Positions 1-9,697 of a stretch of DNA of 19,534 nucleotides are shown here, piece by piece. The notes under the pieces were generated by a model. The model was not told where the DNA came from and ran no database searches. It saw only the letters and a list, made by a program, of their open reading frames with translations. The DNA lies in NCBI GenBank assembly GCA_031255975.1, contig JAIRRM010000143.1:1-19534 (forward strand), in the 5' to 3' direction. Position 1 is the stretch's first letter, and every line of letters starts with the position of its first letter. The stretch is from Propionibacteriaceae bacterium (lineage in GTDB: Bacteria; Actinomycetota; Actinomycetes; Propionibacteriales; Propionibacteriaceae). Both the position numbers and the translations under genes were made by a program.

Positions 1-29
1 TCGTCATTCCGGCCTCCGAGCCGGAATCT
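1..29 (+). repeat. Dispersed palindromic (REP-like) repeat, copy 1
   Basis: The first bases of the window form a short palindrome: arms ATTCCGGC (6-13) and GCCGGAAT (20-27) around the loop CTCCGA, preceded by CGTC and followed by CT. Closely related copies lie at 10979-11007 and 11075-11103, and an inverted copy at 12429-12457. It may extend left of the window. Its position downstream of the flotillin gene is typical of REP-like elements. Whether it is mobilised by a transposase elsewhere cannot be seen here. Confidence 0.7.
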
Positions 30-53
30 GTGGCCAAAGGTAGGCCAAACACA

Positions 54-83
54 GTGTGCCCCACCTGAAAAGGTGAGGCACAC
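54..83 (-). terminator. Hairpin terminator downstream of the flotillin gene
   Basis: The arms GTGTGCC (54-60) and GGCACAC (77-83) enclose a second stem, CACCT/AGGTG, separated by one C/A mismatch and closed by a GAAA tetraloop. That makes 12 base pairs in all. It begins 14 bp past the flotillin stop codon. On the minus strand the hairpin is followed by TGTGTTTGG, a weak T-rich stretch, so it is a plausible intrinsic terminator without a full U-tract. The symmetric stem could act in both directions. Confidence 0.7.
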
Positions 84-97
84 CGTGGTGATGCTCG

Positions 98-1495
98 CTA
101 TGACTCGACTGTGTCCGTGGCCGTGCGCTTTCCGTGGTCACCCGCCAAGTATTCGGCGATGAGGGCGGTGATGTCTAGACCCGTGGTGGCCTTGACGGTG
201 GCGGGAACCGAAGTGGTGAGGTCGGTCACCAGTTGCTGCACTCCGCTGGCACCGTCCGCGCTACCGACGACGGTGATGTTGTCGATTTCACCCAGCGGTT
301 TGGCGGCAGCGGCGAAGATTTCCGGCAGGGCGGCAAGCACCCGGTCGATGACCGCCTGCTGGCCGTACTTCTCGTACGCTGCCGCCAGCAGTTCCTTCAC
401 CTGTGCTTCGGCCTCACCCTTGGCGCGGATGGCTTCGCCTTCGGCCAAGCCCCTGGCGCGGGTGGCGTTTGCCTCACCCAGACCTTCGGCTTCCAGCCGA
501 TCCTTGTTGGCTTCGGCGGCCTTCTTCACCCGGGCGGCTTCGGCTTCGGCGTTCTTCTGCGCCGTGTAGAGCGCGGCGTCGGCGGCCTTCTGGGCACGGT
601 AGAGATCGGCGTCTGCTACGGCGTTCACCTCGGCGGCCAACTCCTTCTGTCGCAGGATGGCGCGCTCGGCGGCGGCGGATTGCTCAGCTTTCACGATGAG
701 CACGTTCTGTTCTGCCGAAGTGCGTGGCCCTACGGCGTTCGCCTCGGCGGTGGCCTTCTCGGTCTCCTTGCGGAACTCGGCGATCTTCAGTTCGGAGTCG
801 CGTTGTGCTTCGGCGGCTACGATGCGGGCTTCGGCCTCAGCCTTTGAGGCGGCCTTGGTGGCTTCGGCTTCGGCGACCTTTGCGGTCTTCTGCACTTCGG
901 CGACGCGGGGGCGGCCCAGGTTGCGGATGTAGTCGCCGGGGTCGGTCTCGATGGAGTTGATCTGTAGGGTATCGACCCGGAGGCCGGATTCGGTGAGCGC
1001 CTCGGCGGCTGCCTCTTTCACCTTGGTGGCCAGCGCCTCGCGGTCGCGCAGCATCTGTTCGATGCTCATGTTGCCCAGCACGCCACGCAGGTTGCCGCCC
1101 AGGATGTTACGTACGATGTTGTCGAACTCCATGTCCGGCTTGTTGAGGAAGCGCTGTGCGGCGGCCTTCACGCCTTCCAGGGTGCCGTCCACTTTCGACA
1201 GTGCGGTGGCGTCCACGATTACGGTGATGTTGTCACTGGATACGGCATTCACCTGAATCTGAATCTCACGCGAATCAAGCCCCAAGGTGTCGCATTTCTG
1301 TACGAACGGGATGATGAACTTACCCTTGCCGATGGAGATGTCCACGCCGCCTTCGGTGCCTGAACCGGTGATGACCAGCGCCTCGTTGGCGTTGGGGATG
1401 CGGTAGCGCTTGGCGATTGCCCAAACGATGAGCAACAGCAGCAGCACGATACCGGCGATGCCGAAGATGAGGCTGTTATCGATAATAAGATCCAT
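98..1495 (-). CDS. Flotillin-like SPFH-domain membrane protein
   Basis: This 465-residue protein has the flotillin layout. A single hydrophobic segment spans about residues 9-30, followed by an SPFH/band 7 domain to about residue 200. Then comes a long alanine/glutamate-rich coiled coil with repeated EAEA-type stretches (about 200-370) and a C-terminal helical region containing KYGQQAVIDRVLAALPEI. Flotillins oligomerise at the membrane inner face and organise lipid microdomains; this is family knowledge. The ATG at 1495 has AAAGGAG eight bases upstream. The nfeD-like gene lies 52 bp upstream on the same strand, the usual partner arrangement, so the two are probably one operon ending at the hairpin at 54-83. 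The exact cargo or process served in this organism is unknown. The assignment to flotillin rather than a stomatin or HflK relative rests on the length and the EA-rich coiled coil. Confidence 0.9.
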   Translation of the reverse strand: MDLIIDNSLIFGIAGIVLLLLLIVWAIAKRYRIPNANEALVITGSGTEGGVDISIGKGKFIIPFVQKCDTLGLDSREIQIQVNAVSSDNITVIVDATALSKVDGTLEGVKAAAQRFLNKPDMEFDNIVRNILGGNLRGVLGNMSIEQMLRDREALATKVKEAAAEALTESGLRVDTLQINSIETDPGDYIRNLGRPRVAEVQKTAKVAEAEATKAASKAEAEARIVAAEAQRDSELKIAEFRKETEKATAEANAVGPRTSAEQNVLIVKAEQSAAAERAILRQKELAAEVNAVADADLYRAQKAADAALYTAQKNAEAEAARVKKAAEANKDRLEAEGLGEANATRARGLAEGEAIRAKGEAEAQVKELLAAAYEKYGQQAVIDRVLAALPEIFAAAAKPLGEIDNITVVGSADGASGVQQLVTDLTTSVPATVKATTGLDITALIAEYLAGDHGKRTATDTVES

Positions 1496-1547
1496 GGATG
1501 GACTCCTTTGTCTGTTTTGTCCGTATTGCGGTGTACGTCGGTGGGGG

Positions 1548-2108
1548 CTATGGGCCGGTGGGGTCGAAGGTGGGGGGTATGAAGTCAGTAGGAAGTCTAC
1601 GTATGCTCACCGCGTCGGCGCTGAGTAATCGTTCGATTATCACCTCATCGCCGACGGCTACGTCTTCTGTGATGTTGGCCATGAAGGTGCGTGGCGAACC
1701 GAGGTAGTTGGTGGCGATGATGGCCTTACCTCCCGCCTTGGCGGCGGTCTGTACGGTGCCAAGCTGCCCTTCGACTCGCTTCATGTCCAGTTCGTCTGGT
1801 TTGCCCTCTAACTTGCGGAACATGCCATATAGCAGCACGGCGATGTACCACATGGCCACGCCGAAGGCCAGGCCGGTGAGTATCGCGAATACCGGGCCGA
1901 AACCGAGGCCGACGCCGATGATGCCACCGAAGCCCATTCCGGCGACGAACCCGGAGATGGCCGCCAACGAGAACCAGCCGCCCGAGAAGCCGTCAACGTC
2001 GTGGTCAAACCCGAAGTCAAGGTCGATCACGTCGAGAATGCCATCAAGGAGTAGCGAAAAAGCCAGGGCGAGGGTGCCGGCCACTGCGCAGACGATGAAT
2101 GCTGTCAT
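1548..2108 (-). CDS. NfeD-like membrane protein with C-terminal OB-fold-type domain
   Basis: The 186-residue product begins with a hydrophobic helix (about residues 1-22). A short acidic stretch rich in D and F follows, then two further glycine-rich hydrophobic segments (about 45-100). The soluble C-terminal part (about 115-175) contains GQLGTVQTAAKAGGKAIIA and VAVGDEVIIERL, resembling the beta-barrel of NfeD proteins that accompany flotillins. I chose the ATG at 2108 because GGGAGG lies about six bases before it. An upstream in-frame start at 2171 would add 21 residues with no ribosome site and a non-membrane sequence. It is short and lacks a ClpP-like protease domain, so it is the short NfeD type. 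The flotillin gene follows after 52 bp. Function is inferred from this pairing: likely assembly or support of flotillin microdomains. Confidence 0.8.
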   Translation of the reverse strand: MTAFIVCAVAGTLALAFSLLLDGILDVIDLDFGFDHDVDGFSGGWFSLAAISGFVAGMGFGGIIGVGLGFGPVFAILTGLAFGVAMWYIAVLLYGMFRKLEGKPDELDMKRVEGQLGTVQTAAKAGGKAIIATNYLGSPRTFMANITEDVAVGDEVIIERLLSADAVSIRRLPTDFIPPTFDPTGP

Positions 2109-2142
2109 GATGCCCTCCCGCTGGTATGACCTCTTGGAGCTA

Positions 2143-2171
2143 ATCCTATTGGTTGCCCAGGCCAGTGCCAT
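2143..2171 (-). promoter_or_regulatory. Possible promoter of the nfeD-flotillin operon
   Basis: Read on the minus strand, ATGGCA (2171-2166) and TAGGAT (2148-2143) are separated by 17 bp, each matching four of six positions of the housekeeping consensus. Transcription would start about 28 bases before the ATG at 2108. It lies in the only gap between the regulator gene and nfeD. The match is modest, so this is tentative. Confidence 0.35.
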
Positions 2172-2201
2172 GGCTCGGCGGGGGAAGATGAGTGTGCGTA
2201 C

Positions 2202-2915
2202 TCAGGCCATCTCCTGACGGCGCGCGGTGGGGCTGAGGCCGTATTTGCTCTTGTAGGAACGGGAGAACTGGCTCAGGCTTGGGTACGACAGCGTTGCCGC
2301 TATCTCCGTCACGCTCATGGTGGTGTCGCGCAACAGTGACTTTGCAACGCTCAGCTTGGCGGTTGCGATGTAGCTGGAGAGCGTCTGGCCTACTTCCCGG
2401 TGGAAAAGAGACGACAGATAATTGGGGTGCAGGTTCAGTTCAGCTGCCACGTCGCGCACCTTCAGCGGCTCGTACAGGCGAGCGCGTACGAGCCTGATCG
2501 CCCGCAGCACCGGCAGCGGGTATTGAGTGACAGGCGAATCCTCGAACAGCCGGATGTAATCGTGCAGACAGTCTTTTGCCAACTGGACTACCGCCGCTAT
2601 GTCGGGCTTCAGTTCTAGCTGGTAGATGTAATAGTCGGAGAGGGCGTAACAGTGTTCTGCGATGCCGCCCGAGTCGATGACCGCGCGGCATACCACCGTG
2701 ATGGCGCAGATCATCGAGTTTTTCATCGAGCGCAGTGGCTGGGGCGCGAGACGGGTGGTGTTGTTTATGCTCTCCTGCTGTGCGATCAACTCGAAAAGAT
2801 CCATCCGACCGCGCAGCAACGCCTCGATGCCCTGGCGTTCCTGTTCGCGCGAGATGTGCCGATAGCCAGTGAGCAGGATCGCCGGGTTTACCAGTTCAGG
2901 ACGGGTGGCCATCAT
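2202..2915 (-). CDS. AraC-family transcriptional regulator
   Basis: The C-terminal ~100 residues form a classical AraC/XylS double helix-turn-helix: LKVRDVAAELNLHPNYLSSL, then TMSVTEIAATLSYPSLSQFS, ending in YGLSPTARR, the usual family signature. The N-terminal ~130 residues are helical and have no recognisable cupin. They resemble the all-helical sensor part of AraC regulators often found beside sugar genes. Several starts are possible: tandem ATGs at 2915 and 2912, or a TTG at 2954. None has a clear Shine-Dalgarno site; I use 2915, giving 237 residues. The gene is divergent from the beta-mannosidase and symporter genes across 115 bp, so it most likely controls them and itself. The inducer, perhaps a mannoside, is an inference from the neighbours. 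Its stop is 93 bp before the nfeD start, on the same strand. Confidence 0.88.
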   Translation of the reverse strand: MMATRPELVNPAILLTGYRHISREQERQGIEALLRGRMDLFELIAQQESINNTTRLAPQPLRSMKNSMICAITVVCRAVIDSGGIAEHCYALSDYYIYQLELKPDIAAVVQLAKDCLHDYIRLFEDSPVTQYPLPVLRAIRLVRARLYEPLKVRDVAAELNLHPNYLSSLFHREVGQTLSSYIATAKLSVAKSLLRDTTMSVTEIAATLSYPSLSQFSRSYKSKYGLSPTARRQEMA

Positions 2916-2947
2916 GGGACGAGTCTTGCATAAGTATGTATTAGAAA

Positions 2948-2963
2948 TCAGCAAAATAGCTGA
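2948..2963. promoter_or_regulatory. Small dyad in the divergent AraC/mannosidase control region
   Basis: TCAGC and GCTGA form a perfect 5-bp inverted repeat around AAAATA in an AT-rich stretch between the divergent regulator and mannosidase genes. It overlaps the alternative TTG start of the regulator at 2954. Position and symmetry suit an operator, but AraC proteins usually bind direct rather than inverted sites, and no matching -35/-10 pair is convincing here. Confidence 0.3.
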
Positions 2964-3003
2964 GGAAAAGGCAACATGGTTCTAAAGAGCGCCGCTAGGC
3001 TCA

Positions 3004-3018
3004 CCGCAAGATTTGCGG
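3004..3018. promoter_or_regulatory. Perfect 15-bp palindrome just before the mannosidase ribosome site
   Basis: CCGCAAGATTTGCGG has 6-bp perfect arms around GAT. It ends two bases before the AAGGAGG ribosome site (3020-3026) of the mannosidase gene, whose ATG is at 3031. It could be a repressor operator placed downstream of the transcription start, or an RNA hairpin that affects ribosome access. LacI-family operators are symmetric like this, but no LacI gene lies in the window. Confidence 0.45.
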
Positions 3019-3030
3019 CAAGGAGGCGCT

Positions 3031-5589
3031 ATGCAAACTCTCGACCTTGGCGGTGAGTGGCTGCTCACCGATCTGAGCACCGGAGTCGATCTCGTGGGGC
3101 GGCTGCCCGGTCAGAACTACCTTGATCTTGAAGCCGCCGGAGTCATTCCCGACCCGTTCTGGGCCGACAACGAGGCCACGGCGACCAAGGTGGCGGAACA
3201 TGTTTTCAGCTATGTGCGCGGCTTCGAGGTAGACAGATCACTGCTGGAGGCTCTCCATGTCGAACTGGTCTGCGCTGGACTCGACACTCTGGCCACCGTG
3301 CGCCTCAACGACAAAGTGGTGTTGCAAGCCGATAACGCTTTTCGTACCTGGCGGGTCGATGTCAAAGACGTCCTGAAGCCGGGAGCCAACCGAATTGAGG
3401 TGCTGTTCGCCAGCCCGTTGCCGTACCTCGCCGCGAAGGCGCGCGAAACCAAGTTGTTCGCGGTGGGGTTCGGTGCCAAGGCCGCCTATCTGCGTAAACC
3501 TCAATGCCACTACGGCTGGGACTGGGGCCCCAATCTGCCGCCCGTCGGTATCACCGGAGGTATCGAGATTCAGGCCTATCAGGCGCGGCTGGACGAAGTG
3601 CGGGTGGTGCAAGAGCACCGAGACGACCAGACGGTGACGCTACGGGTAGCCGCCACGGTCGCCGGTACGACGCTCGACGCCACGGCGGGTGAGATCAATG
3701 GCTACACCGTACGTACGATGCTCACCGATCCCTCCGGAGAGCCGACTTCTCTCACCATCGCCAACCCCCAACTTTGGTGGTGCAACGGGCTCGGGTCGCA
3801 ACCGCTTTACACCCTCACCGTTGAACTCGTCGCCGCAGACGGCACCGTCTGCGACAGCGTCACCAAACGTGTCGGACTGCGCACGCTCACCCTGGAAACC
3901 CCCCGTGACGAGCATGGACGCAACTTCAGGTTTGTCCTCAATGGTGTGCCCATCTTTGCCAAGGGTGCCGACTGGATTCCGTCTGACACCTTCATCACCC
4001 GTACGACCCGCGCCGATCTCGCGTATTACTTCGACGCGGCGGTCAGGGCAAACATGAACATGCTACGGGTCTGGGGTGGCGGCTACTACGAATCGGACGA
4101 CTTCTACGATCTAGCCGATGAGCGTGGCATCCTCATCTGGCAGGATTTCGCGTTCGCGTGCAGCGAGTATCCCCTTACCGACAACGCCTTCCTCGCCAAC
4201 GTCAAAGCCGAGGTGCACGACAACGTGACTCGCATCCGTCACCATGCGTCCTTGGCGCTGTGGAGCGGCAATAACGAGGTGTTCGCGCTGCTCGGGTTGA
4301 TGAAAAAGCCGAGCGCGGCACGCCACAAGGTGTTCTTCCATGTCACTTTGCGCGACTGGGTGAAAGCGGACGACGACATCACCGCGTACTGGCCCGGAAG
4401 CCCGAGCAGCGGCGAAGCCAACCGGAGCGCGCTCGGCTACAACCACGGCGACTCGCATCTGTGGCGGGTGTGGCATGGCATGGCACCGATTGAGTCGCTG
4501 GGGGCGCTACCGGCCAGGTTCTGTTCCGAGTTCGGCCTTGAATCGATGCCGGAGCGCGCCACCGTGTCCCGCTTCACCGACGCGGTTGAGCCGTCCATCG
4601 AAGACCCGGTGATGAAGGTGCATCAGAAGTCTGGTGGCGGCAACGAGAAGATGCTTTTCTATATCCTCTCGAAGTACCCCGAACCGCGCTGTTTCGATGA
4701 CTTCATCTACCTTTCACAGCTCATCCAAGCCGAGGCGATCCGCGAGGCCGTCGAGGGCTGGCGGCGACGTATGGGCATCAGCAACGGCGCGCTCTACTGG
4801 CAGTACAACGACGTGTGGCCGACCGCCAGTTGGGCTTCGCTGGATTCCGAGAAACGTCCCAAGGCGTTGCAGTACGCCGCGCGCCATTTCTACGCGCCAC
4901 TCGCCTTAAGCGTCACTCCCGTGGGGCACGGTAACGGACGTAGCCGCGAAATATGGGGAGTGAACGACTTCCCCGAGGTTTTCGAGGGGGTCTTGGACGT
5001 GAGTGTTGCGACGCTAGCCGGCGAGGTGTTGTCGGCCACCACGACGCCGGTCGTCCTCGGCGCGACCGGGGCGTTCCGGCTGGCGTCTCTGCCGCTGTCG
5101 ACGTTGCTTAGTGGGCACGACCCCAAAGACGCTTATCTGAGCGCGACGCTGTATGACAGGGATGGACGGGCGGTATCGGCCCGAACCGCCCTTTTCACGC
5201 CTGATCGGGAAGCAGGTTTGAGCGACCCCGGATTGCAGGTGTGCGTGACCCCACTTGGCGAGGCCGCGTACGACATCGCCCTCGTCGCGACCAAGAGTCT
5301 CGCGCGGTTCGTCAAAGTGGCGGTGAGCGGGGTGGACGTACGGCTGTCCGACCAGTGCTTTGACGTCGCGGTGGGACACCCGGTGACGATTCGGGCGGAG
5401 TTGCCAAGCTCGGACGGAACCGTCTTGACCGACGAGCGGGTGAGTGTGCGTTGCCTCAACGACATCGCGCCGACCAGCAAACCGGCGGCGTTCCTAACCC
5501 GGTTGAAGCAGCGGCTCAAGCCGATGAACCTGCTCACCGGGGTGGTCTTCAAGGTGCTGGAGGTGAGGGAATCCCATGGCGACATCTGA
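3031..5589 (+). CDS. GH2-family beta-mannosidase
   Basis: The 852-residue protein has the length and layout of glycoside hydrolase family 2 beta-mannosidases. An N-terminal sugar-binding jelly roll (LGGEWLLTD, PFWADNEA) is followed by CHYGWDWGPNLPPVGITGG, an immunoglobulin-like domain, and a TIM barrel starting near FAKGADWIPSD. LRVWGGGYYESDDFYDLADE is the barrel signature. The likely acid/base is the glutamate of WSGNNE (about residue 416), and the nucleophile the glutamate of FCSEFGLES (about residue 500). It should release terminal beta-mannose from manno-oligosaccharides or N-glycan cores. No signal peptide is visible, so it probably acts in the cytoplasm on imported substrate. The ATG at 3031 follows AAGGAGG with good spacing; a TTG at 3013 is in frame but unlikely. 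Its last 14 bases overlap the symporter gene, indicating one operon. Whether the true substrate is mannobiose or Man-GlcNAc cannot be told. Confidence 0.93.
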   Translation: MQTLDLGGEWLLTDLSTGVDLVGRLPGQNYLDLEAAGVIPDPFWADNEATATKVAEHVFSYVRGFEVDRSLLEALHVELVCAGLDTLATVRLNDKVVLQADNAFRTWRVDVKDVLKPGANRIEVLFASPLPYLAAKARETKLFAVGFGAKAAYLRKPQCHYGWDWGPNLPPVGITGGIEIQAYQARLDEVRVVQEHRDDQTVTLRVAATVAGTTLDATAGEINGYTVRTMLTDPSGEPTSLTIANPQLWWCNGLGSQPLYTLTVELVAADGTVCDSVTKRVGLRTLTLETPRDEHGRNFRFVLNGVPIFAKGADWIPSDTFITRTTRADLAYYFDAAVRANMNMLRVWGGGYYESDDFYDLADERGILIWQDFAFACSEYPLTDNAFLANVKAEVHDNVTRIRHHASLALWSGNNEVFALLGLMKKPSAARHKVFFHVTLRDWVKADDDITAYWPGSPSSGEANRSALGYNHGDSHLWRVWHGMAPIESLGALPARFCSEFGLESMPERATVSRFTDAVEPSIEDPVMKVHQKSGGGNEKMLFYILSKYPEPRCFDDFIYLSQLIQAEAIREAVEGWRRRMGISNGALYWQYNDVWPTASWASLDSEKRPKALQYAARHFYAPLALSVTPVGHGNGRSREIWGVNDFPEVFEGVLDVSVATLAGEVLSATTTPVVLGATGAFRLASLPLSTLLSGHDPKDAYLSATLYDRDGRAVSARTALFTPDREAGLSDPGLQVCVTPLGEAAYDIALVATKSLARFVKVAVSGVDVRLSDQCFDVAVGHPVTIRAELPSSDGTVLTDERVSVRCLNDIAPTSKPAAFLTRLKQRLKPMNLLTGVVFKVLEVRESHGDI

Positions 5590-6964
5590 GGCCGCGCGCT
5601 TAGGATACGAGAGCACGAGGGCGGAACGCTGGTCGTTCTGCGCGTACTCGTTCGGTCAGATCGTCATCTACACGATCGTATCGACGTATGTGCAGCTATA
5701 CATGACAGACATCGGCATCACCGCCGCCGCAACCGGCGTGATTCTGCTTGTCGCGCGCATCTGGGACGGCGTGAACGACCCGATCTTCGGCGTCATCGTC
5801 AACAGGATGAACCTCGGGGCCGGTAAATACCGACCGTGGCTCAACACCTCCGCGCCGCTGATCGCGCTGTTCACGATCGGTATCTTCATCGTGCCGTCAA
5901 GCCTCGACGTGGTTGCCAAGACGGCGCTCGTCGCGGTGATGTACCTGTTGTGGGATCTGAGCTACACGATGTGCGACATTCCGTACTTCTCGATCACCAC
6001 CGTGATGACCGGTGATGTGGCCGAACGCAACGCGATCATCTCGCGGGGGCGTATCTTCACCGGCCTCGGTGCGGTGTTCGTGGTGGGGCTGTTCCCGAAG
6101 TTGTACCCGAAGATCGGTTGGCCGATGGCGGTCGGCATCATGGCGCTGGTGGGGTTTGCCGGCATGTTCTTCCTCGGGAGGGTCAGCGTCGAGCGGCATC
6201 GTCCGCCCGCCGACGAGTCGCCGTCTTTGGGTGAACTGCTGCGTATCGTCGTTGGCAACCGCTACCTGATGGTGCTGTGCGCGGCGGCCGTTATCACGAG
6301 CGTGTGCAACTTCGTCACGGTTGTGTTGCCGTATTTTGCGATTCATGTGCTCGGCGGCGAACAGATGCTGTCGCTGGTGCAGTTGACCAGTCTCGGCACG
6401 ATGCTGGTGTTCATCGTTTTCGCGCCAACGCTGATACGCAAGGTGGATAAGTTCTACGTGCTGCTGGGCTCGCTGGTGGTGTGGGCTCTCATGTCGCTGG
6501 TCATGTATCTGGTGGGCTACGACGATCTGGTGTTGTTCCTTGTCGTGGCGTCAATACGTACGGCGGCGGCGGGCTTTCCCGGCACCTTCCTAGTGCTGTT
6601 CATCGTGGACTGCGCCGAATACGCGCGGTTCGTCTCCGGTGAAGACGCCACGGCGGCGACGGTGTCGATCCAGACGGTGACCAACAAGATAAATGGGGCG
6701 TTGGCTTCGGGTTTTGCCATGTTGATACTGGGGTTTGCCGGCTTCATCGAAGGCGAGGGTGCCGTCCAGAGCCCTGAGGTACTGCGGCTGATTTGGCATT
6801 TGATGTCGTGGCTGCCGGCTCCGGGCGCGATCCTCGCGGCGGCGCTGCTGTGGTTTAAGTACCGGCTCCGCGATAGCGATATCCAGTTGATGAGCCTTGC
6901 GAATCAGGGTCAGCTCACCCCTGACGAAGCCCGTAGCGGTTTCAGCCCTGGTGTGAGGGCCTGA
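5576..6964 (+). CDS. GPH-family sugar:cation symporter (MFS type)
   Basis: This 462-residue membrane protein has about twelve hydrophobic segments. It carries the glycoside-pentoside-hexuronide (MelB-like) signature near residues 61-78 (RIWDGVNDPIFGVIVNR), plus a cytoplasmic motif around KYRPWL after it. GPH carriers bring in oligosaccharides or glycosides with sodium or protons. The start ATG lies inside the end of the mannosidase gene (14-bp overlap) with GGAGGTGAGG upstream, so translation is coupled. The pairing suggests that it imports the mannoside that the cytoplasmic mannosidase hydrolyses; the substrate is inferred from context only. The stop is followed after 27 bp by the large stem-loop at 6992-7037, which probably closes the operon. 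The family call is firm, the substrate is not. Confidence 0.88.
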   Translation: MATSEAARLGYESTRAERWSFCAYSFGQIVIYTIVSTYVQLYMTDIGITAAATGVILLVARIWDGVNDPIFGVIVNRMNLGAGKYRPWLNTSAPLIALFTIGIFIVPSSLDVVAKTALVAVMYLLWDLSYTMCDIPYFSITTVMTGDVAERNAIISRGRIFTGLGAVFVVGLFPKLYPKIGWPMAVGIMALVGFAGMFFLGRVSVERHRPPADESPSLGELLRIVVGNRYLMVLCAAAVITSVCNFVTVVLPYFAIHVLGGEQMLSLVQLTSLGTMLVFIVFAPTLIRKVDKFYVLLGSLVVWALMSLVMYLVGYDDLVLFLVVASIRTAAAGFPGTFLVLFIVDCAEYARFVSGEDATAATVSIQTVTNKINGALASGFAMLILGFAGFIEGEGAVQSPEVLRLIWHLMSWLPAPGAILAAALLWFKYRLRDSDIQLMSLANQGQLTPDEARSGFSPGVRA

Positions 6965-6991
6965 ACCTCATCGCCTTGGCGTCCCGGCATT

Positions 6992-7037
6992 AGACTGTAC
7001 GTTTTTACGTGGTAGACCACACAAAAACGTACAGTCT
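6992..7037 (+). terminator. 46-nt stem-loop between the sugar operon and dnaK
   Basis: Perfect 15-bp outer arms run from AGACTGTACGTTTTT (6992-7006) to AAAAACGTACAGTCT (7023-7037). Inside lie a 2x2 internal mismatch, a further GTGG/CCAC stem, and a TAGA loop. It sits 27 bp after the symporter stop and 26 bp before the first HAIR box. A terminator for the sugar operon is the simplest reading, although there is no U-tract after the stem; the T-run is in the ascending arm. It would insulate dnaK from read-through. Confidence 0.6.
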
Positions 7038-7063
7038 GGCCGTTTACCCCGCTGGCCAGTGGG

Positions 7064-7082
7064 TTGAGTCATGGGCGCTCAA
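7064..7082. promoter_or_regulatory. HAIR operator 1 for HspR
   Basis: TTGAGT-N7-GCTCAA matches the HspR inverted-repeat consensus (CTTGAGT-N7-ACTCAAG) with one core mismatch, G for A in the right half. The outer bases G and C extend the dyad. It overlaps the probable -35 box of dnaK. HspR, encoded at 11124-11540, is the expected ligand. Confidence 0.85.
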
Positions 7083-7092
7083 CTTGTAGATT
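7064..7092 (+). promoter_or_regulatory. Probable dnaK operon promoter
   Basis: TTGAGT (7064-7069) and TAGATT (7087-7092) are separated by 17 bp and match the vegetative -35/-10 pattern well enough for a heat-shock promoter that is kept off by a repressor. The predicted start is near 7099, giving a ~52-base leader before the dnaK ATG at 7151. The -35 is shared with the left half of the first HAIR box and the -10 touches the second, so HspR binding would block polymerase directly. Confidence 0.55.
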
Positions 7093-7109
7093 GAGTGTGC
7101 TAGACTCAA
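7091..7109. promoter_or_regulatory. HAIR operator 2 for HspR
   Basis: TTGAGT-N7-ACTCAA is an exact match to the core HAIR palindrome, with flanking A and T extending the symmetry to 7+7 bp. It starts 27 bp after HAIR operator 1, between the probable -10 and the transcription start region. Its presence before dnaK, with hspR at the operon end, indicates autoregulated repression. In Streptomyces DnaK itself acts as HspR co-repressor. Confidence 0.92.
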
Positions 7110-7150
7110 TGCAACACGGTTTTCAAGACTCTTTATTGGAGGCAAACACT

Positions 7151-9013
<1,863 letters not shown>

Positions 9014-9015
9014 TC

Positions 9016-9696
9016 ATGAGTGAACCGACGAACGAACACTCGTCCGCCGAGGAGCAGGCGGCAGAACCGCGCCACGACGAGCCGAGCGGGGAGGGTTTGC
9101 CAGGCTCGTCCTCAAACCCCACCACGGATGCGGGCGAAATGCCCGCCGCTGGAGCCGAGGAGGCCGTCACCGACGAGTGGAGCGTGGCCGCGCAGCAGCT
9201 CATCGACGAGGCGAAGGCGGCGCTGGATGACAACGCCAACGCCGCCCTCACCGACGGGCAACGCATCGTGCAGTTGGAGGAGTTGATCGCGGAGCGCACC
9301 GACGATTTGCAGCGGCTCCAGGCCGAGTACGTCAACTACAAGCGGCGTGTTGATCGTGACCGCGCGGTGGCAAAGCAGCAGGGTATCGATTCGGTGGTCA
9401 AGCAATTGGTGCCGGTGGTTGACACCGTAGCTACCGCGCGCGAGGCCGAGGAGATCACCGGCGGGTTCAAGGCGGTGGCCGATGAACTCGACAAACTGGC
9501 CGTGACGATGGGGCTTACCAGTTTCGGCGCTCCAGGTGACGAGTTCGACCCGAACTTGCACGAGGCGCTGTTGCAGATCCCCACCGCGGACTTCCCGCCG
9601 ATGAGTATTGCGCAGGTGATTCAGCGCGGCTACAAACTTGCTGATGCGGTGCTACGTCCGGCGCGCGTCGCAGTAGCGGTGGAGCCAGCGGAGTGA
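9016..9696 (+). CDS. grpE: Nucleotide exchange factor GrpE
   Basis: A 226-residue protein with a long acidic, disordered N-terminus (about residues 1-90), a coiled-coil region, and the GrpE core. The core motifs are [19 protein letters not shown] and [17 protein letters not shown], then [14 protein letters not shown] near the beta-domain and [16 protein letters not shown] at the end. It dimerises and releases ADP from DnaK. It starts 2 bp after the dnaK stop and ends 1 bp before the dnaJ start, so the three are tightly co-translated. The extended N-terminus is common in Actinomycetota and is not functionally understood. Nothing is missing from the conserved core. Confidence 0.97.
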   Translation: MSEPTNEHSSAEEQAAEPRHDEPSGEGLPGSSSNPTTDAGEMPAAGAEEAVTDEWSVAAQQLIDEAKAALDDNANAALTDGQRIVQLEELIAERTDDLQRLQAEYVNYKRRVDRDRAVAKQQGIDSVVKQLVPVVDTVATAREAEEITGGFKAVADELDKLAVTMGLTSFGAPGDEFDPNLHEALLQIPTADFPPMSIAQVIQRGYKLADAVLRPARVAVAVEPAE

Positions 9697-9697
9697 G

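Noticed and set aside
233..847. Plus-strand frames opposite the flotillin gene
   Set aside because: The EA-rich coiled coil yields long open antisense frames; none has a start signal or known motif.
7037..7058. TGGCC/GGCCA inverted repeat after the large stem-loop
   Set aside because: Five-bp arms with a 12-base loop are too weak in GC-rich DNA to claim as a separate terminator.
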